Below, piece by piece: positions 44,703 to 56,577 of a DNA stretch of 64,000 nt. Both the position numbers and the translations under genes were made by a program. The stretch lies in the NCBI GenBank assembly GCA_015680685.1, contig MNCI01007821.1:507065-571064 (forward strand), given 5' to 3'. Numbering within the stretch: position 1 is the stretch's first letter; each line of letters starts with the position of its first letter. The DNA comes from Gnetum montanum (taxonomy: Eukaryota > Streptophyta > Gnetopsida > Gnetales > Gnetaceae). The notes beneath the pieces were generated by a model. That model was not told the origin of the DNA. It did no database searches and saw only the letters and a program-made list of their open reading frames with translations.

Positions 44703-45549
44703 AGGATTTTGTTAATTTTGTATCAAAATTATAGTCTTTCTCTTCCAATGTTTAACCAAATGTTGTTGCACTTGGACTATGTATTTTTCCTTTATTTAAT
44801 TTAAGATTCTTGGCTCTACAACTTAATTTTTTACCACCATTTGAAAACCACTACAAATTGAAATGTACAACATAGTAATTGATTTCCACATGATGAAGTT
44901 ATTCATCAGTTTTTTACAAAGTTCTCTACATATCTATAGAGAAAAAATGGATGCACTTCATTTCATTATTCTTGTGAAACATCGAATTTATTACTACACT
45001 TAACTAATAAACTGATGGACTTACAAAATGTAGGAACCAATGGAAATACAATTGCAAATAATTCCTTTTATAATTTTCAAATTAATTTTGACATTTCATC
45101 TCCTCCAATGCATATAGAAATACCACAATTCATAACATATGCTGAGAATACTTTACGAAGCTTATGAACTCAAAATGAGCACATTACATAAAGAACACCT
45201 TTATCATTTTCTAGTGATCTTTGAAATGCTAGTTGAGAAATTTCATTTCTTGGATCTTACTTTATAAAATATTCTCTATAAATATGGTAGAAATGTAATA
45301 ATAGTATGATTTTACTTTCTCCTTTATATTTAAAAATAAAGATAAATTACTAATAGTGTTTCATGAGGCACCAAAATTAATATACACTAAATTGTTAAAG
45401 GTATCCTCACTTACAATGATGACAATAAAATCCATGATAGGAGGTTATATCTCCTCCTTAAAACATTTGTAAATCCAAGCTTGGACTCAGAGTATTTATC
45501 ATTCTTTTTGTTAAGTTTCTTATTCCTATTTTTAAGAAATTTATTAGCC

Positions 45550-46200
45550 TATTGTTTTATCATGATCTTGGGTTTAGGATTATTTGGATTATCATAATAA
45601 TGATAAGTGTCATGACTACACTCCCTTTTAAAAATATGAAAATACCTTTTTATTCTTTATCTTACTTATTTTCTATCTTTACCACCATCCCCCAAGAAGT
45701 AATGTTTGCATTAGAAGTATATGTGTTCATGTTAGCTTCTTCTTCCAAGGCCTTTAGACATAACTCCAACATGATATCCATCTTTTTGCAATTCCTTATA
45801 GTTTATATAAATACATTATATGATAATGGTACCACTCCTAATAAATAAAATTTAATTGTTTCATCAAATATCTTAGCATTATATGCCTAGAAGCTAGCTT
45901 GCAATGGAAAGACCTTTTGTACAAGTGTAGAAACTAGCTCAACCTCTTTCAGCATGAAGGAATATAATTAATTTTGCAAAGATATAATCTTGGATTAATT
46001 TTTAACTTCAATAGTTTTCTCAATCTTCTTCCACATTTTGTATGTGAATTCTTGTTTCTTCACCAATTGCACAAACTCTCTAGACATGCTCAAGACTATC
46101 AGCATCTACACCATCTTGTTATTTTCATCCATAATGGTGGTTTCAACAAGATTTTCCTTAAGGTTATATCTTTGAAATAGAAATCTAATCTAAATCTTTC
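45550..46200 (-). pseudogene. gag: Ty1/copia gag fragment
   Basis: Minus-strand frame with SREFVQLVKKQEFTYKMWKK, FMLKEVELVSTLVQKVF and KIFDETIKFYLLGVVPLSYN, ending CLKALEEEANM. This is the UBN2-type copia gag order ('MW..L...YE', 'L..LKM.EG.S...H', 'L..SLP.SY'). Many stops are present. A matching PBS lies 140 bp upstream on the same strand. No pol motif follows leftwards before the 44-kb LTR remnant. Confidence 0.7.
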
Positions 46201-46337
46201 ATATATTGTAATTTGATGCATTCAATACTTTATTATCAAGCAATGAGACCTAGGTTGTTACCTTTGTTATCACTATCTAAAACTCATGTTGCCAATTCTT
46301 GGAAGACTCTTTATTTTCCAAGATTACTCATTATCCT

Positions 46338-46349
46338 GCTCCAATACCA
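46338..46349 (-). other. Copia primer binding site, initiator-Met type
   Basis: Minus strand TGGTATTGGAGC after ..CTTAACA. It differs from TGGTATCAGAGC at two positions. It fixes the start of the copia gag fragment. The LTR that should continue to the right of 46350 is unrecognisable after about 50 bp. Confidence 0.55.
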
Positions 46350-46799
46350 TGTTAAGTTTTTAAGGTCTATCATGAACAATTATACAATTGGATAATACAA
46401 GAAAATGAAACTCACAATGATAATTTCATGTTTTTCATGAGATGACTATTTCAGATTATGAAACATCATGCCTCATAGATAAACATTGTAATTACACCAA
46501 ACAATAAATAATGTTTAATTAAAACAAGCTAGTTTAACCAATGCAATGGTGATGCATTGTGATGGTATAACATATTTACAATGAAAATAACAATACAGTG
46601 AAATGAAATAACAAAAACAAAATGGAGACTTTGAACATCTTTAATCATTTGTTCAAGATGATCAGTGAAGCAAGAACTAAGATGAAGCTTTAAGATCATT
46701 GATAAAAATTTTGCACCTAGAAGTGCCAAAGTATTAATCAAATATGAAAGGCATGAAGGAAATAAAAAAAAAGTAACTCTAATTCTTCTAATAAAGTTG

Positions 46800-47108
46800 A
46801 ATTTAAATTTTTCTCTCTCAAACTTTCTGTTGGCACATTTTGGCCATTTCATGGAACAGTTACCAATGAATTTGTTTTCAAATAAACAAATATTGTAATT
46901 TGTTGAAGTTACCAATCCAGGCAGGAAAGTGACCTTGTAAATTGTTCCTGGATAAACCTAGATCTATAAGAGTGGTGAGGTCACTTAAACAGGGTGTAAT
47001 GATTCTTGCAAGATTGTTTTGGTCAAGATATAGTTTAGTGAGATAATAGAGATGGCCACGTGTGCAAGGAGACCTAACCATGCTCAAGAAATCCACAAAT
47101 AATGACAC
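46800..47108 (-). pseudogene. Leucine-rich-repeat receptor-type gene fragment
   Basis: Minus strand, open at 46878-47108: LYYLTKLYLDQNNLARI then SDLTTLIDLGLSRNNLQGHF and PAWIGNFNKLQYLFI. These are three consecutive plant-type LRRs (LxxLxLxxNNLxGxxPxxLxxL) as in LRR receptor kinases/proteins. After a stop the frame runs a few residues further. No signal peptide, transmembrane or kinase part is present. It is the only sequence in the window that clearly derives from a host gene family. 46350-46800 shows no gene. Confidence 0.7.
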
Positions 47109-48110
47109 CTATGAGAAGAAAAATGGTTTGGACACAAAATAACATCGCTGCAAGCACTGTGCACGCACATCTAGAAAGCTATGAACAAAGCAAAGATGCC
47201 AAAGGGTATGAAAGAAATAGAGTTCAAGCAAGTTGCATATTGCTAGGGCCAGAAAATTTGGTGTCGGATTCACCATTTTTGCTCAGGATTCAACAATCGC
47301 TACAGATGCCATTGAAGACTAGGGCATTGCTTTAGAATTGACGTCGAATGAGGAGGCCACAGACGATGATGAAGCTCATTATCCATCATCTGCAAAAAAT
47401 CCCAATCCCTACTCTCTGCAATTTCAACAGCTTCACCTACAATTCCAACATCAATGCTCACTACCAAAACCTTATCTCGGAGACAATAATTTTGAAGCTA
47501 AACCTTCACGACGTGCCCTTCATCTCCACCCAAGCAAACAATTCCTATCAGATTGCAGAGATTTGCAGACCTTGAATCCTAATTTGAAAATGTATGAGTG
47601 GATCCTCTATTATCAAGCATCTAAAGGAAAGTAGTAACCAAACTTTGGAATCATCCTCAGCAGCAGTAGCAGGAGGAATAATGGACGGCCAGAATGCACA
47701 TTTGAGAGACACGGCACTATTCAACACTTTCAATTACGATGATTCTGAGTATTAGGTAGCAACTATCTACACTCCTTCGACCGGTACCATCATTACCATG
47801 GATTCAAACCCTATCTCAATTCAGTTGTCCCCAAGAACTTGCACGTTCTCATGGTCACTTGTGGAAACGCAGCGCAGTGGCAAAAGTTACAACGACCACA
47901 ATTTTTTATGGAAAACACGGCAACCTTACCAAAAATAGCAGTAGTGCCCAATGCCAACGCATTTTTCATCGCCATTGTCAATCCATCAAGTGCAATCACA
48001 GAGACATGAAGACACAGCAAGATAGGTGCACAACTAAATCAACAAAACCTAGATATTATTTAGCCGATGCCGATGAATCAAGGTTATAGTTTATTCAGAA
48101 GAAACTGTCA
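47109..48110 (+). other. Unassigned stretch of more complex sequence
   Basis: Base composition is less AT-rich than its surroundings. Plus-strand open frames exist at 47338-47634 (98 codons) and 47348-47575. A further frame reads LHVLMVTCGNAAQWQKL and later IAVVPNANAFFIAIVNPSS near 47820-48000. I recognise no family. It could be a processed host pseudogene joined to the LRR fragment or TE coding sequence. No poly(A) or repeat partner was found in the window. Confidence 0.3.
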
Positions 48111-48230
48111 TCGCTGAAGATAAATGTGAAACCCGAACGCATGGAATTGAAGTCACAAAATAAAATTTCAATTTCATATGGTTTGGTGGCATAAAAATAA
48201 TTTTAGCAAATTTTTCTTACATGCAAAAAT

Positions 48231-49805
48231 TGTATGGAGCGCTTATTAAAGACCTAGCATTAATTTAATTATCTCAAATGAATTACTAAGGCTTTATACA
48301 TGATGGGTAATTAAAATCCTAAATAAAATATGACAATTGTATGAAGCTCTTAGGAGATCTTGGATTTATTTTTTATATAGGTTGTTGCTTATAAAAGCAA
48401 TATTTGTAATATTTACACATGCCAATGTTAGCATGATTTTCTCCTAACTTCATATATAAGTTACAACTTCCTAACTTGTTAGGCAAGTAATATCTCCTAA
48501 CTTGTTGGGCAAGTTATAACTTCCTTACTTGGGAGAGAAGTTACCCAAGATATTTTGGAATACCTAACTACCTTTTGAACCCTATAAAAAGGCTTCAAGG
48601 GTAGGAAGGAAGAGATATCACACACTCTTGGAGAACACATTCGGGGTCTCACTTCAACTCTTGGAGGAAGATTGTAAAGAAGACATTGTGAAAGATTGCT
48701 TGTAAGATGACTTGCTAAAGACAACATTTCAGCCTCTTTTTCATAGTCCTGTGAGTTATGTTTATTTTTTTACTTTTTTTAAATTGTTTAGCTAGTGGTT
48801 TACAAAGTATCATGCTTGGCAAGTAATTCTGGGATTTTTAGATTGCTCTTATTATTCTTGTTGCACGATAGAAAATTTCTATTAAAATTTTGCCATAAAA
48901 GAGCTTGTGTTTAAAAGCCTTAAGAGCATTTTAGTAGTGAATTTTATTATTTTGCAATGTATAAGAACCACTATTGAGATTTTTGTAAGAGAGCCTCTGC
49001 ATGTAGTCAAGCCGTTGAACGATTCAATAGTCAAGAGGCTTCAGAAAATCTTTGGTATTTTGATAGGACCAAAATAGCTTTCTTTTATCTTTAAAGTGAT
49101 TCTCCGTGGTATTTCAATTAGAAATTTTCAAGTCTTTTGAAGGTTCTGTTGAAGGTAATTGTTGACATCCATTATCTAGCCAAAATAGAGTCTCTTACAT
49201 GATAGTTTACGCGGCAATTTTTTGGATAGCATAGTAGGAATGTCTTGAAGAAATTGCTTATTTGAGCCTTGGAAGTTTGAACAATTCATAGTTATTGAAT
49301 TTGGGATAGCTTTATTGCGAAGTGTTTACTCGTATCATTTTACCTTGTTTAAACATTTGGGATCTTTACACAAATCTGCTTTCTTTTTCTCTTCTTTTTA
49401 TTTCCATTGAATCTCGCTCTATTTCTAGTTTTCTTGTGGAACTATCTCTTTCTCTGGGGAAAATTAGAATTAGATTCATAAAGTTGTGCTCAAATTTTTT
49501 TGCAAAACTTTATTTTCTACAAGTAGATATTATAGGACCGCATAGACTAGGCAATTAAACAAAATAAGAACTCTCAACAACTCACAGTACTTGGAAAAGT
49601 TGGCTGAATCTCTTTAAGATAAGTCATTTATAGTTTTACACATAACCCAATCATTTCATTTTTCACAACAGCACACACACATACTCACATTAACTACTGA
49701 GTCTATTTGGAGGTATCTAGGCCTTGGTATTGCCAGAGACTAGCAAGCACCTAAATCCTGTTCGAGGACACTCATTGGTGATCGTGTCCCAAATGGTCGC
49801 CAACA
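48231..49805 (+). repeat. Third LTR of the second Ty3 family, opposite orientation
   Basis: TGTATGGAGC..CGCCAACA. Collinear with the reverse complement of 42497-43999, including a TATA box CCTATAAAAAGG at 48581-48592 and the end block GGCCTTGGTATTGCCAGAG. No gag or pol of the family follows, so it is a solo LTR or a truncated element. Flanks AAAAT and CTTTC do not match. Confidence 0.65.
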
Positions 49806-50400
49806 CTTTCCTTATTGCAACTATAGTCAAACTCAAGCCTTTCTTTAGTCAAATAACCATCATTAATAGTTATCATCTTTTGTATAACACTTATAATAGA
49901 TGTCTAATGAGGCTAAAGATTTTTATTGCACATACAAGACGTATTAGTCTAAGCATTTACTATGCTCACAAATGTCTACTATTATCATGGAAATTCTCTG
50001 TGTAGATGTCTACTCCTCTGATAGATGACTATTAATATCCATTTGTTACTTCGACTCTCATCCTTAGGTACATAGATGTCTATCTCACTCATAGACATTT
50101 AGTATAATACTTGACCAAATTCTAGGAAAGCTTTGAATTCAACTACATCTTTGTTCATAACTCTATTTAAGTTATAGATATAGTTTGAATTCAACTAGAT
50201 CCTAAGTTATCTGAAAATTCTTAACTCCTTCTATAGAAGTTTTTTGCTTCTATAGATATCTACTAGTTCAAGACTAATACTTTCTATAAACATCTACTTC
50301 TACTCCAAGTCATGCACAAAAATATAAGAAATTATCATCATCATTATCATTCTAGCCTTTTCCTAAAAAAATGAAATCAAGTACATGAGTTTTCTTTCAC
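49806..50400. repeat. Cluster of TAGATGTCTA-type palindromes
   Basis: At least seven TAGATGTCTA, AAATGTCTAC or TAGACATTTA motifs between 49890 and 50310 in both orientations. No gene. It resembles the U3 motif arrays of the LTRs elsewhere in the window. Confidence 0.45.
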
Positions 50401-52229
50401 CATTCATCTCTATGAACAACTAGATCTTTATTTACTTGCAATTTCTTTCCTATGAAAATTACACATTGTATCAGGATAATGTCTTAGCATTTGCAAAATT
50501 TAAAAAAGAACTAATTCATAAGATTTGGCATACTTTTATAGTAGACTACCAACCTAATGATATTTCTTCTCCTTTCTTATTAGATCTTGGGACTAACATT
50601 AGTAAAGTTACAAAAATACAAGTAGTTCAAAATATAAAATGTCACATTTGCAAGTTTTGATGTAAGGACCAAAACAAGGATTTTCAAATTTAAGTGAAAA
50701 GACTCATGATAGGTGACAAGATTTCTTGGGAATTTTCAACTAGAGTATGAAAATTTCCAATTAAATATTTAATAGATTACGGACATACTAAGTTCAAAGT
50801 AAAGACCTAAAGTTCAAGAACTTGTTGTTTAAAGATCTTTAAAGTGAAATGGTAGAGTTAGCTCTTTTCAAAGGGTGAATGTTCTATTTTTCTTGAAAGT
50901 TATACTAGAGAATATCATGTTCACAAAGTAAACATCCCAATCAAAGGATGAACATTTCAAGCATTAGGATGAAACTCTTGGCCAAAAGTACCTACCTGCA
51001 GGGTTGATGTCCTAGCTTGAATGATGGACATTACAATTGAGAATGTCAACTTAATAGGGTGTATGTCCTAGGACATGAAACATGTTTTGGTAGAGAAGAG
51101 AACTTCACATGACAAATGGCTCAGCTTTGTTTCGGATGCACCAGCTATCCATTAATATCAAAATATAAAGTCTTTCTTTATTAGAAGTAAAGCTCAACCA
51201 GGCTATGGAAAATTTATCAAATATAAAAGGATAATTAAGATAAAAGAAAGGTTAATTAATCTTTTTGTTTCTTCTCTTTATCACTAACATTGTGAAATCA
51301 AGTTCAAAGCAAAGATTTACTAACTTTCTAGGTTGATTTAAGTGATTTAGATTATTGATTATGCCTTGTATTATTCTATCAACACTTCTCACTTATATCT
51401 AGGGCTTTTTTTTGATTCTTTGTCTTAGAATTGGAGCTTATTTATGCAAATTTGATTTGTAGATTCCTACCTACACTTTTGCTTCTTTGTTTTCTTGCAT
51501 CAAGAAAATTTGGCTTTTCTTTACAAGGAAAATTCCAAGATGTATGTTGTTTTGTGGGATTTTGCGTGAGTCTTGTAAAATTACCAAAGTTGTTGTGCTA
51601 AGGAATTCCAATGTAACTTGCAAAAGCACTATCACACTTGATCTTGCAAGGTTCTTGGGAAATTCTATAGGACAACCAAGCTTGGAGTTTGTTTTTTGCC
51701 TTATAAAAGCATCTAGCATGCAAGGATCAATTACCATAGTATTTTCTATTAGTTTTTCTTTTGAATTATGAGAGGATTGTGATGAGCTTGATGACACACA
51801 TTGATGACTAAATTCAAGTTTTATGATTTTAATTTTTTGTTTTATGAATAAATTTCAATTTTTGTTAAATTTCATTCATCCCCCACTTTTGTGTTCAACT
51901 ATCCAAACCTAATGCATTTTAAAATCCATGATAAAATATTCATTAATATCACTTGCATCATACCTTTTTAACTTTATTTCCTTAATATCAGTAAACCTTG
52001 ATTACCCATTGGTCACATGAAGTAATATTCATAATGCTAGTTCATAGAATCAAGAGGAAAGATTGGACAATCATGATTAACCTATGATGTTGTTTTGACA
52101 TTCTTTGTTCATGCTCTTTGAGTAAAACCTCAAAACATCATCAAAGAGGAACCACTGAAATACCTATAATTTTAATCAAAGACATTCTTCAATATCAAGC
52201 ATTCATCTTGGTTCAACACACTACAACAC
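50401..52229. other. AT-rich region, one unassigned minus-strand ORF
   Basis: 50870-51070 has repeated GGATGAACATT/GATGTCC/GGACAT phrases, possibly an LTR U3. An open frame at 51471-51797 (minus, 108 codons, MSSSSSQSSHNSKEKLIENT) has no recognised motif; its partner on the plus strand is a shadow. An open frame at 50436-50660 plus is likewise unassigned. Nothing else is supported. Confidence 0.3.
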
Positions 52230-52250
52230 ACATACACACACACACACACA
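52230..52250. repeat. (CA)n microsatellite
   Basis: CATACACACACACACACACA; a short dinucleotide run in otherwise AT-rich sequence. Confidence 0.8.
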
Positions 52251-52454
52251 TCAAGAAGCATACATAACACACATACTACACTATACCATATTGACTTATA
52301 CTACACAAAGCATATGCTATATAGCATAGTAAATGCAATTTATTAGTGTATTGTGAGGAGTATCAAAATCTCAAATAATGACTATAGGTACACATCAAGA
52401 TATGTAGCCAACATCATAATCAAAAGAATTAAAGAGGAATATAATGATGCCTTA

Positions 52455-52515
52455 AATATGACTCAAACTTGTAACCTTTTTGCTATTAAGACAATGAGCT
52501 AACCACTTATCACTG
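52455..52515 (-). repeat. tRNA-like (SINE-type) promoter remnant
   Basis: Minus strand GTTAGCTCATTG (A-box-like) followed about 30 bp later by AAGTTTGAGTC (B-box-like). The spacing fits a tRNA-derived Pol III promoter. No cloverleaf can be completed, so this is a possible SINE remnant, not a tRNA gene. 52516-52989 shows no gene. Confidence 0.25.
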
Positions 52516-52989
52516 GGATCATTGGTATAGCATAATATACTACAACTTTACCCCAACATCACACTCCATAGAATATATATTGAAAAATTAGGTTGCATAA
52601 GGGTAGAAAATAAAAATCAATTAATTAATAAGGTTATTATAAACCTTAAAATATGTCTTTTATGCTTCATATGTTAGAGAATTTTTATTAAAAAAATTAG
52701 AACTTGATGAAGTAATATAAAAGGAACATGCTCTTCCAAAAAAATAAAGTAAAATTGGAAGTATTTGATGGCTAGATGTAATGAATAATGAATAATGGCC
52801 CCAAATACTCATTAAAAATGTCATATTTTTTAATTTACTATGCTAAATTAAATATCTCTAGTAAAGATATGTACAACTAGATATTAATTTGGGTAAGTCA
52901 ATGATCCTTAAGGAGATCTAATACAAACAGTATCACAATAGGCCATGAGACTTCTTTCAAGGAATCATAGGGGACATAGTACCTTATAC

Positions 52990-53630
52990 AAAAAAAATAC
53001 ACTTAAAGATTTAATTAAGGATAATGTTTGTGTTATGGCTTTCATGTAGGATACTAAGAACATTGAAGATTAGTGAGATCTATTCCATTGTTCTAGATGG
53101 CATTCTAATTTGGTTGCTTCTAAAGGTTTAGCAAAAGGTTAGGTTGTTCTTTCCAAACATAAACTTTGCATTGTTTCTAGATTAGATTGGACACAAACAC
53201 TCTATGCTAAAATTTACAATCTCTAGTTCACAAATTTTTATGGGCCATAAGGGTTTAAGAACAAGGTGGTCGAACTAAGATTGGTTGCTTGCACTATAGA
53301 AAATAGGAGGAGGTGGATCATTGTTAGTAATTTTAATTGGCACCTTGATGAGAATTTTTTCGAAAATGTTGGTGGAGCACTTATTGCCCATGCTACATAA
53401 GCTAGTTAGCAATAATCAAGATAGGTTTATTCTAGATGCCTAATCTAAGAATAAATTATTCTTAATCAAGAGCTAGCTCATTTAGTTACCAAATATAAAT
53501 TCCTAGGTATTTTCATAAAGCTTGACATTGATAAATATTATGACTCCATTTCTTAGGAGGCTCTTGAATAGATTATTTTAAGGAAATATTTCTCATCATA
53601 CTTTGTGAGACTATGTATCAATATTCAAGA
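52990..53630 (+). pseudogene. L1-type LINE fragment (endonuclease and RT start)
   Basis: Plus-strand frame with LFHCSRWHSNLVASKGLAKG, NFYGP, then RRRWIIVSNFNWHLDEN (the 'W...GDFN' endonuclease block, Asp missing). After a compressed joint come an NQDRFILDA segment and FIKLDIDKYYDSIS.EALE, the 'KLD..KAYD.V.W.FL' RT block. Many stops. The piece between the endonuclease and the RT block is far too short, so there is an internal deletion. It ends at a G-rich tract. Confidence 0.65.
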
Positions 53631-53634
53631 ACAT

Positions 53635-53702
53635 GGTGGTGGGGGGCAAGGAGGTGGGATGGGGAAGGTGGGGGAAAGATGGGTTGGGGAGCAGTGGGTG
53701 TG
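53635..53702 (+). other. G-rich tract with G-quadruplex potential
   Basis: 68 bp with at least eight runs of three or more G on the plus strand (53641-53646, 53655-53657, 53661-53664 and so on) spaced by short loops. It is unlike the AT-rich surroundings. It immediately follows the LINE fragment. Confidence 0.7.
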
Positions 53703-54019
53703 GAAACAGTCCAAAATTATATTTGGTTTATTGCGATATCATTTCAAGTTCTTGTTGAAGTGGGAGTCTCGGATACCAAAGTTTAAAGATTGCATCTATA
53801 CAAGATAGCTTCAAAGTATACCAAGAATTCTTAATCATGAAGTGATGTGGGTACAAAATTATGACACAAAAATATACCACCTAGGTGGCATTACCAATGG
53901 ACTCTAGTATTTGGAGAGCAATTTGGAATCACTACAACATTATTTGGAAGGGAAGGAGGGTGGGGGGAATGTTGGAACCCCAAAATAATTCTAATATAGA
54001 TATACTCTAAGATATATAA

Positions 54020-54095
54020 CTCAGCAGTACGCACTAGATAAAAACCATGACTTGGAGCTTTCAAATCAAGAGTCTTTACCACTAGGCTAACACCT
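54020..54095 (-). repeat. Second tRNA-like promoter remnant
   Basis: Minus strand GTTAGCCTAGTGGTAAAGAC is close to the start of several plant SINEs (A box). The B box (CTCCAAGTCATG) is poor. Low support. 53703-54019 and 54096-54930 show no supported gene; minus-strand frames at 54330-54536 and 54559-54915 are unassigned. Confidence 0.25.
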
Positions 54096-54929
54096 CATTG
54101 TTCATCACAACATTATTTATTTTTGCTAGTCAATATTAATAAGACATCCAAAGATCTTACAATAGCTAGGTATGAGACATCAACAGGCTAGAATAAAAAT
54201 TTGGTAGGATTGTATCCTTGAAAAAATTAAAATATTTAGATGGACACTCCTTAGAAACACCATCTCAACATACATATTTTTAATAAAGAGAAGACTTGCT
54301 CTAAAAGAGAACTATGTGCTCTAAGGAAATTATGTGCCAAAGAGCGTAAAACATCTAATAGACCAAGGCCAATTTAGTTGGTGAATGTGGATACATTCTA
54401 GGGTAATTGATAATTGAGATATTACCAAAGATAACCTAGTAACACTCATTAGTACATCTAGAGAGTGTGCAACCATTTCATCTTTCACATCAAATAACTT
54501 CCACAACCACATACAATTCTTAGATAGGTATATCATTTGTGGTAAGAGGCTACTATCACTATAGACAAAACACCCACCTTTGAGCCAAATTTTTCACTTG
54601 ATAAAATGCTAAGCTCTGAGAGCATGTGATGGAAATGGGATGAAGTGGAATTCTGTTGTAGCTACAGGGAGAGCAAGAGTTAATTGTTTCTTCCTTTTGT
54701 AGATGTTGGAAAGGAGATAGAACATGACTCAAGGGCATTAGAATCTTGTTGTTTGATGTGGAAATTTTAGATGCACTACATGTTCCTCTCAAGGGATAGG
54801 TGATGTTACCAATCTCTAAGGGCTTACATGATGAAGTGAACTTTTTCATTCTAGTGTGCATACAATAACTAACTACCAAATTTGGCACTTTTCCTTGTGA
54901 ATCATATGAATACAAGCATCAAAAATTTG

Positions 54930-56577
54930 TGAAATATTCTTTCATGCAATTGGGTAATGCTTAAAAGGTGAATTGAAGCCATTGTCTTCTCTCAAGTATT
55001 TATGGCTACATCAACAAGTGATTGCCAAGTTCTACATTATTCCTTGTCAATCTAGTGGCACTAGAATCAAAATTGATGGAGAGGTTTTCATGCAATTGGG
55101 TAATGCCTCAAAGGTGAATAAAATCCATTTTTCTTTTCTCAAGTATCTATGGGCATGTTGATGAGTGAACCTACCAAAATATTTTATGACATGTCTACAT
55201 AAGAAGTAGCCTACTAAGCATTCATGGTTGATTCTAGCCTTGTGGGATGCTAATAAAAATAGTTTTAGTCATGCCCAATAAGAGCCTACGATCATTAATA
55301 GGTTTGAGGCAATCTATACACAAATACTTGTTCCTTAAAGAGGGTTCAAGTAGTAAGTATGGAAAGGAGCATGTGTAGGAACATGTGCAAAAAAAAAAAT
55401 TGTAAGGCAATTCTACACAAAAAGCATATAAATAGAATGCAAGGGCTTCTAGCCATGGCTAAGAGTTGAGTGCGACTAAGCCTTTCAAAGGAAGTTTGAT
55501 ATCCATCTATTTGATATAAGGGAAGAAATGGATCATAGGATTGCAAAGCCAAAACTACTAGCCTCAGAAATGAAGGCTAAGCTACAAGCAAAACAACAAG
55601 AGCCTCAAGAAGAATTTAATGAAGGTTTTCTTTAATCACAAAGGAGATTAAACAATAGGTTAAGCAACAGGCTAAAAATGTAAGGCCATAGAGATCAAAA
55701 TTGTGAGAAGGCAAGTATGGGAAAAGATCCTCAAAGACCTACAACAATAAGAGTCATAGATAGATCATTGTGGAGGAAGCTAACATTATGGCAAAAGAGG
55801 CTAAAAGATTAGTGAAGGACCAAGAATGCCAATAGTTGGAAGTGTTGCAACACTAGTAGTAGGAACACTGGTGGCAAGAGGGTATTCATTTACAATAGAA
55901 AAAGAATAAACTTAGTCATTAGATGATAACTTTAGAACAATCACACCACATAGAAATGCTAGAGCAGCAAACCTAGAAGGAGAGGTGCAAGAAAGTCTAG
56001 AAGGAACTACCTATGTACCTTTTTTCCAATCTAAATCCCAAGACTACTTCACATGACAACATGTTTATGAAGAAGAATTTTTTTGCCTAACATCTAGATA
56101 AGGATCATCACTTGTCACTTGAAGAACACACTGAATAGGTAGAGGAGCTAAGATAGGTTAATAAGTCTCATGGATATATTAAAGATGAAGGGGATCAAAT
56201 GCTCTTTAACATTTTGAATGCTAAGTTCCATGAATTCTATGTATGTGTTATTTTACCTTTTCCATGATGTGTAGCAACATGTTTTGTCATTTCCTCAAAG
56301 GAAAAGTCTAAAGTTTTTAGAATTTAAAATTGTAAATAATTTATGATGGGGAATTGGTCAATTAGCAAATGAGTTTGATGCACCCTCTCTATTATCTGCT
56401 TTTCTTTTTCTATTTTGTAATGATGTTTTTATTTTCAAAAATTATTTGGTTTTTTGTGAATTTGATGACTATTCCGAAGGGGTAAAGTCCTGCCATGACT
56501 TATGTGCCCCCATCTCACTCTTTTGCATTTTATTTTTTGTTAATATATTTCTCAACCTTTTTGCAATAAAAAAAAAA
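54930..56577 (+). pseudogene. Decayed Lys/Gln/Glu-rich coiled-coil ORF with poly(A) end
   Basis: A broken plus-strand frame runs from the duplicated segment through MDHRIAKPKLLASEMKAKL and ASEMKAKLQAKQQEPQEEF (about 55530-55620). Gln/Glu/Lys-rich heptads follow to about 56060, then LFNILNAKFHEFYVCVI. It ends near AATAAA plus ten A residues at 56565-56577. A coil-rich ORF followed by poly(A) resembles the tail of the LINE composite at 61756-63555. Family unknown. Confidence 0.35.
54944..55166 (+). repeat. Diverged direct repeat of about 79 bp
   Basis: 54944-55022 and 55089-55166 both start CATGCAATTGGGTAATGC and contain TCTCAAGTAT.TATGG. Read in frame they duplicate a segment ending SLKYLWLH / FLKYLWAC, so a coding repeat of an unknown ORF. 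Confidence 0.55.

Noticed and set aside
44005-46350. A complete copia element between the 44-kb LTR remnant and the PBS at 46338
   Set aside because: The left LTR carries its TATA box on the plus strand while gag and PBS are on the minus strand, and the two terminal sequences do not align beyond about 12 bp.
47859-48089. Candidate Cys/His-rich small protein (76 codons)
   Set aside because: A competing frame reads more like protein, the Cys spacing fits no known finger, and there is no supporting context.
52455-54095. Possible tRNA genes on the minus strand
   Set aside because: A- and B-box-like motifs exist, but no cloverleaf can be folded. Kept only as weak SINE remnants.
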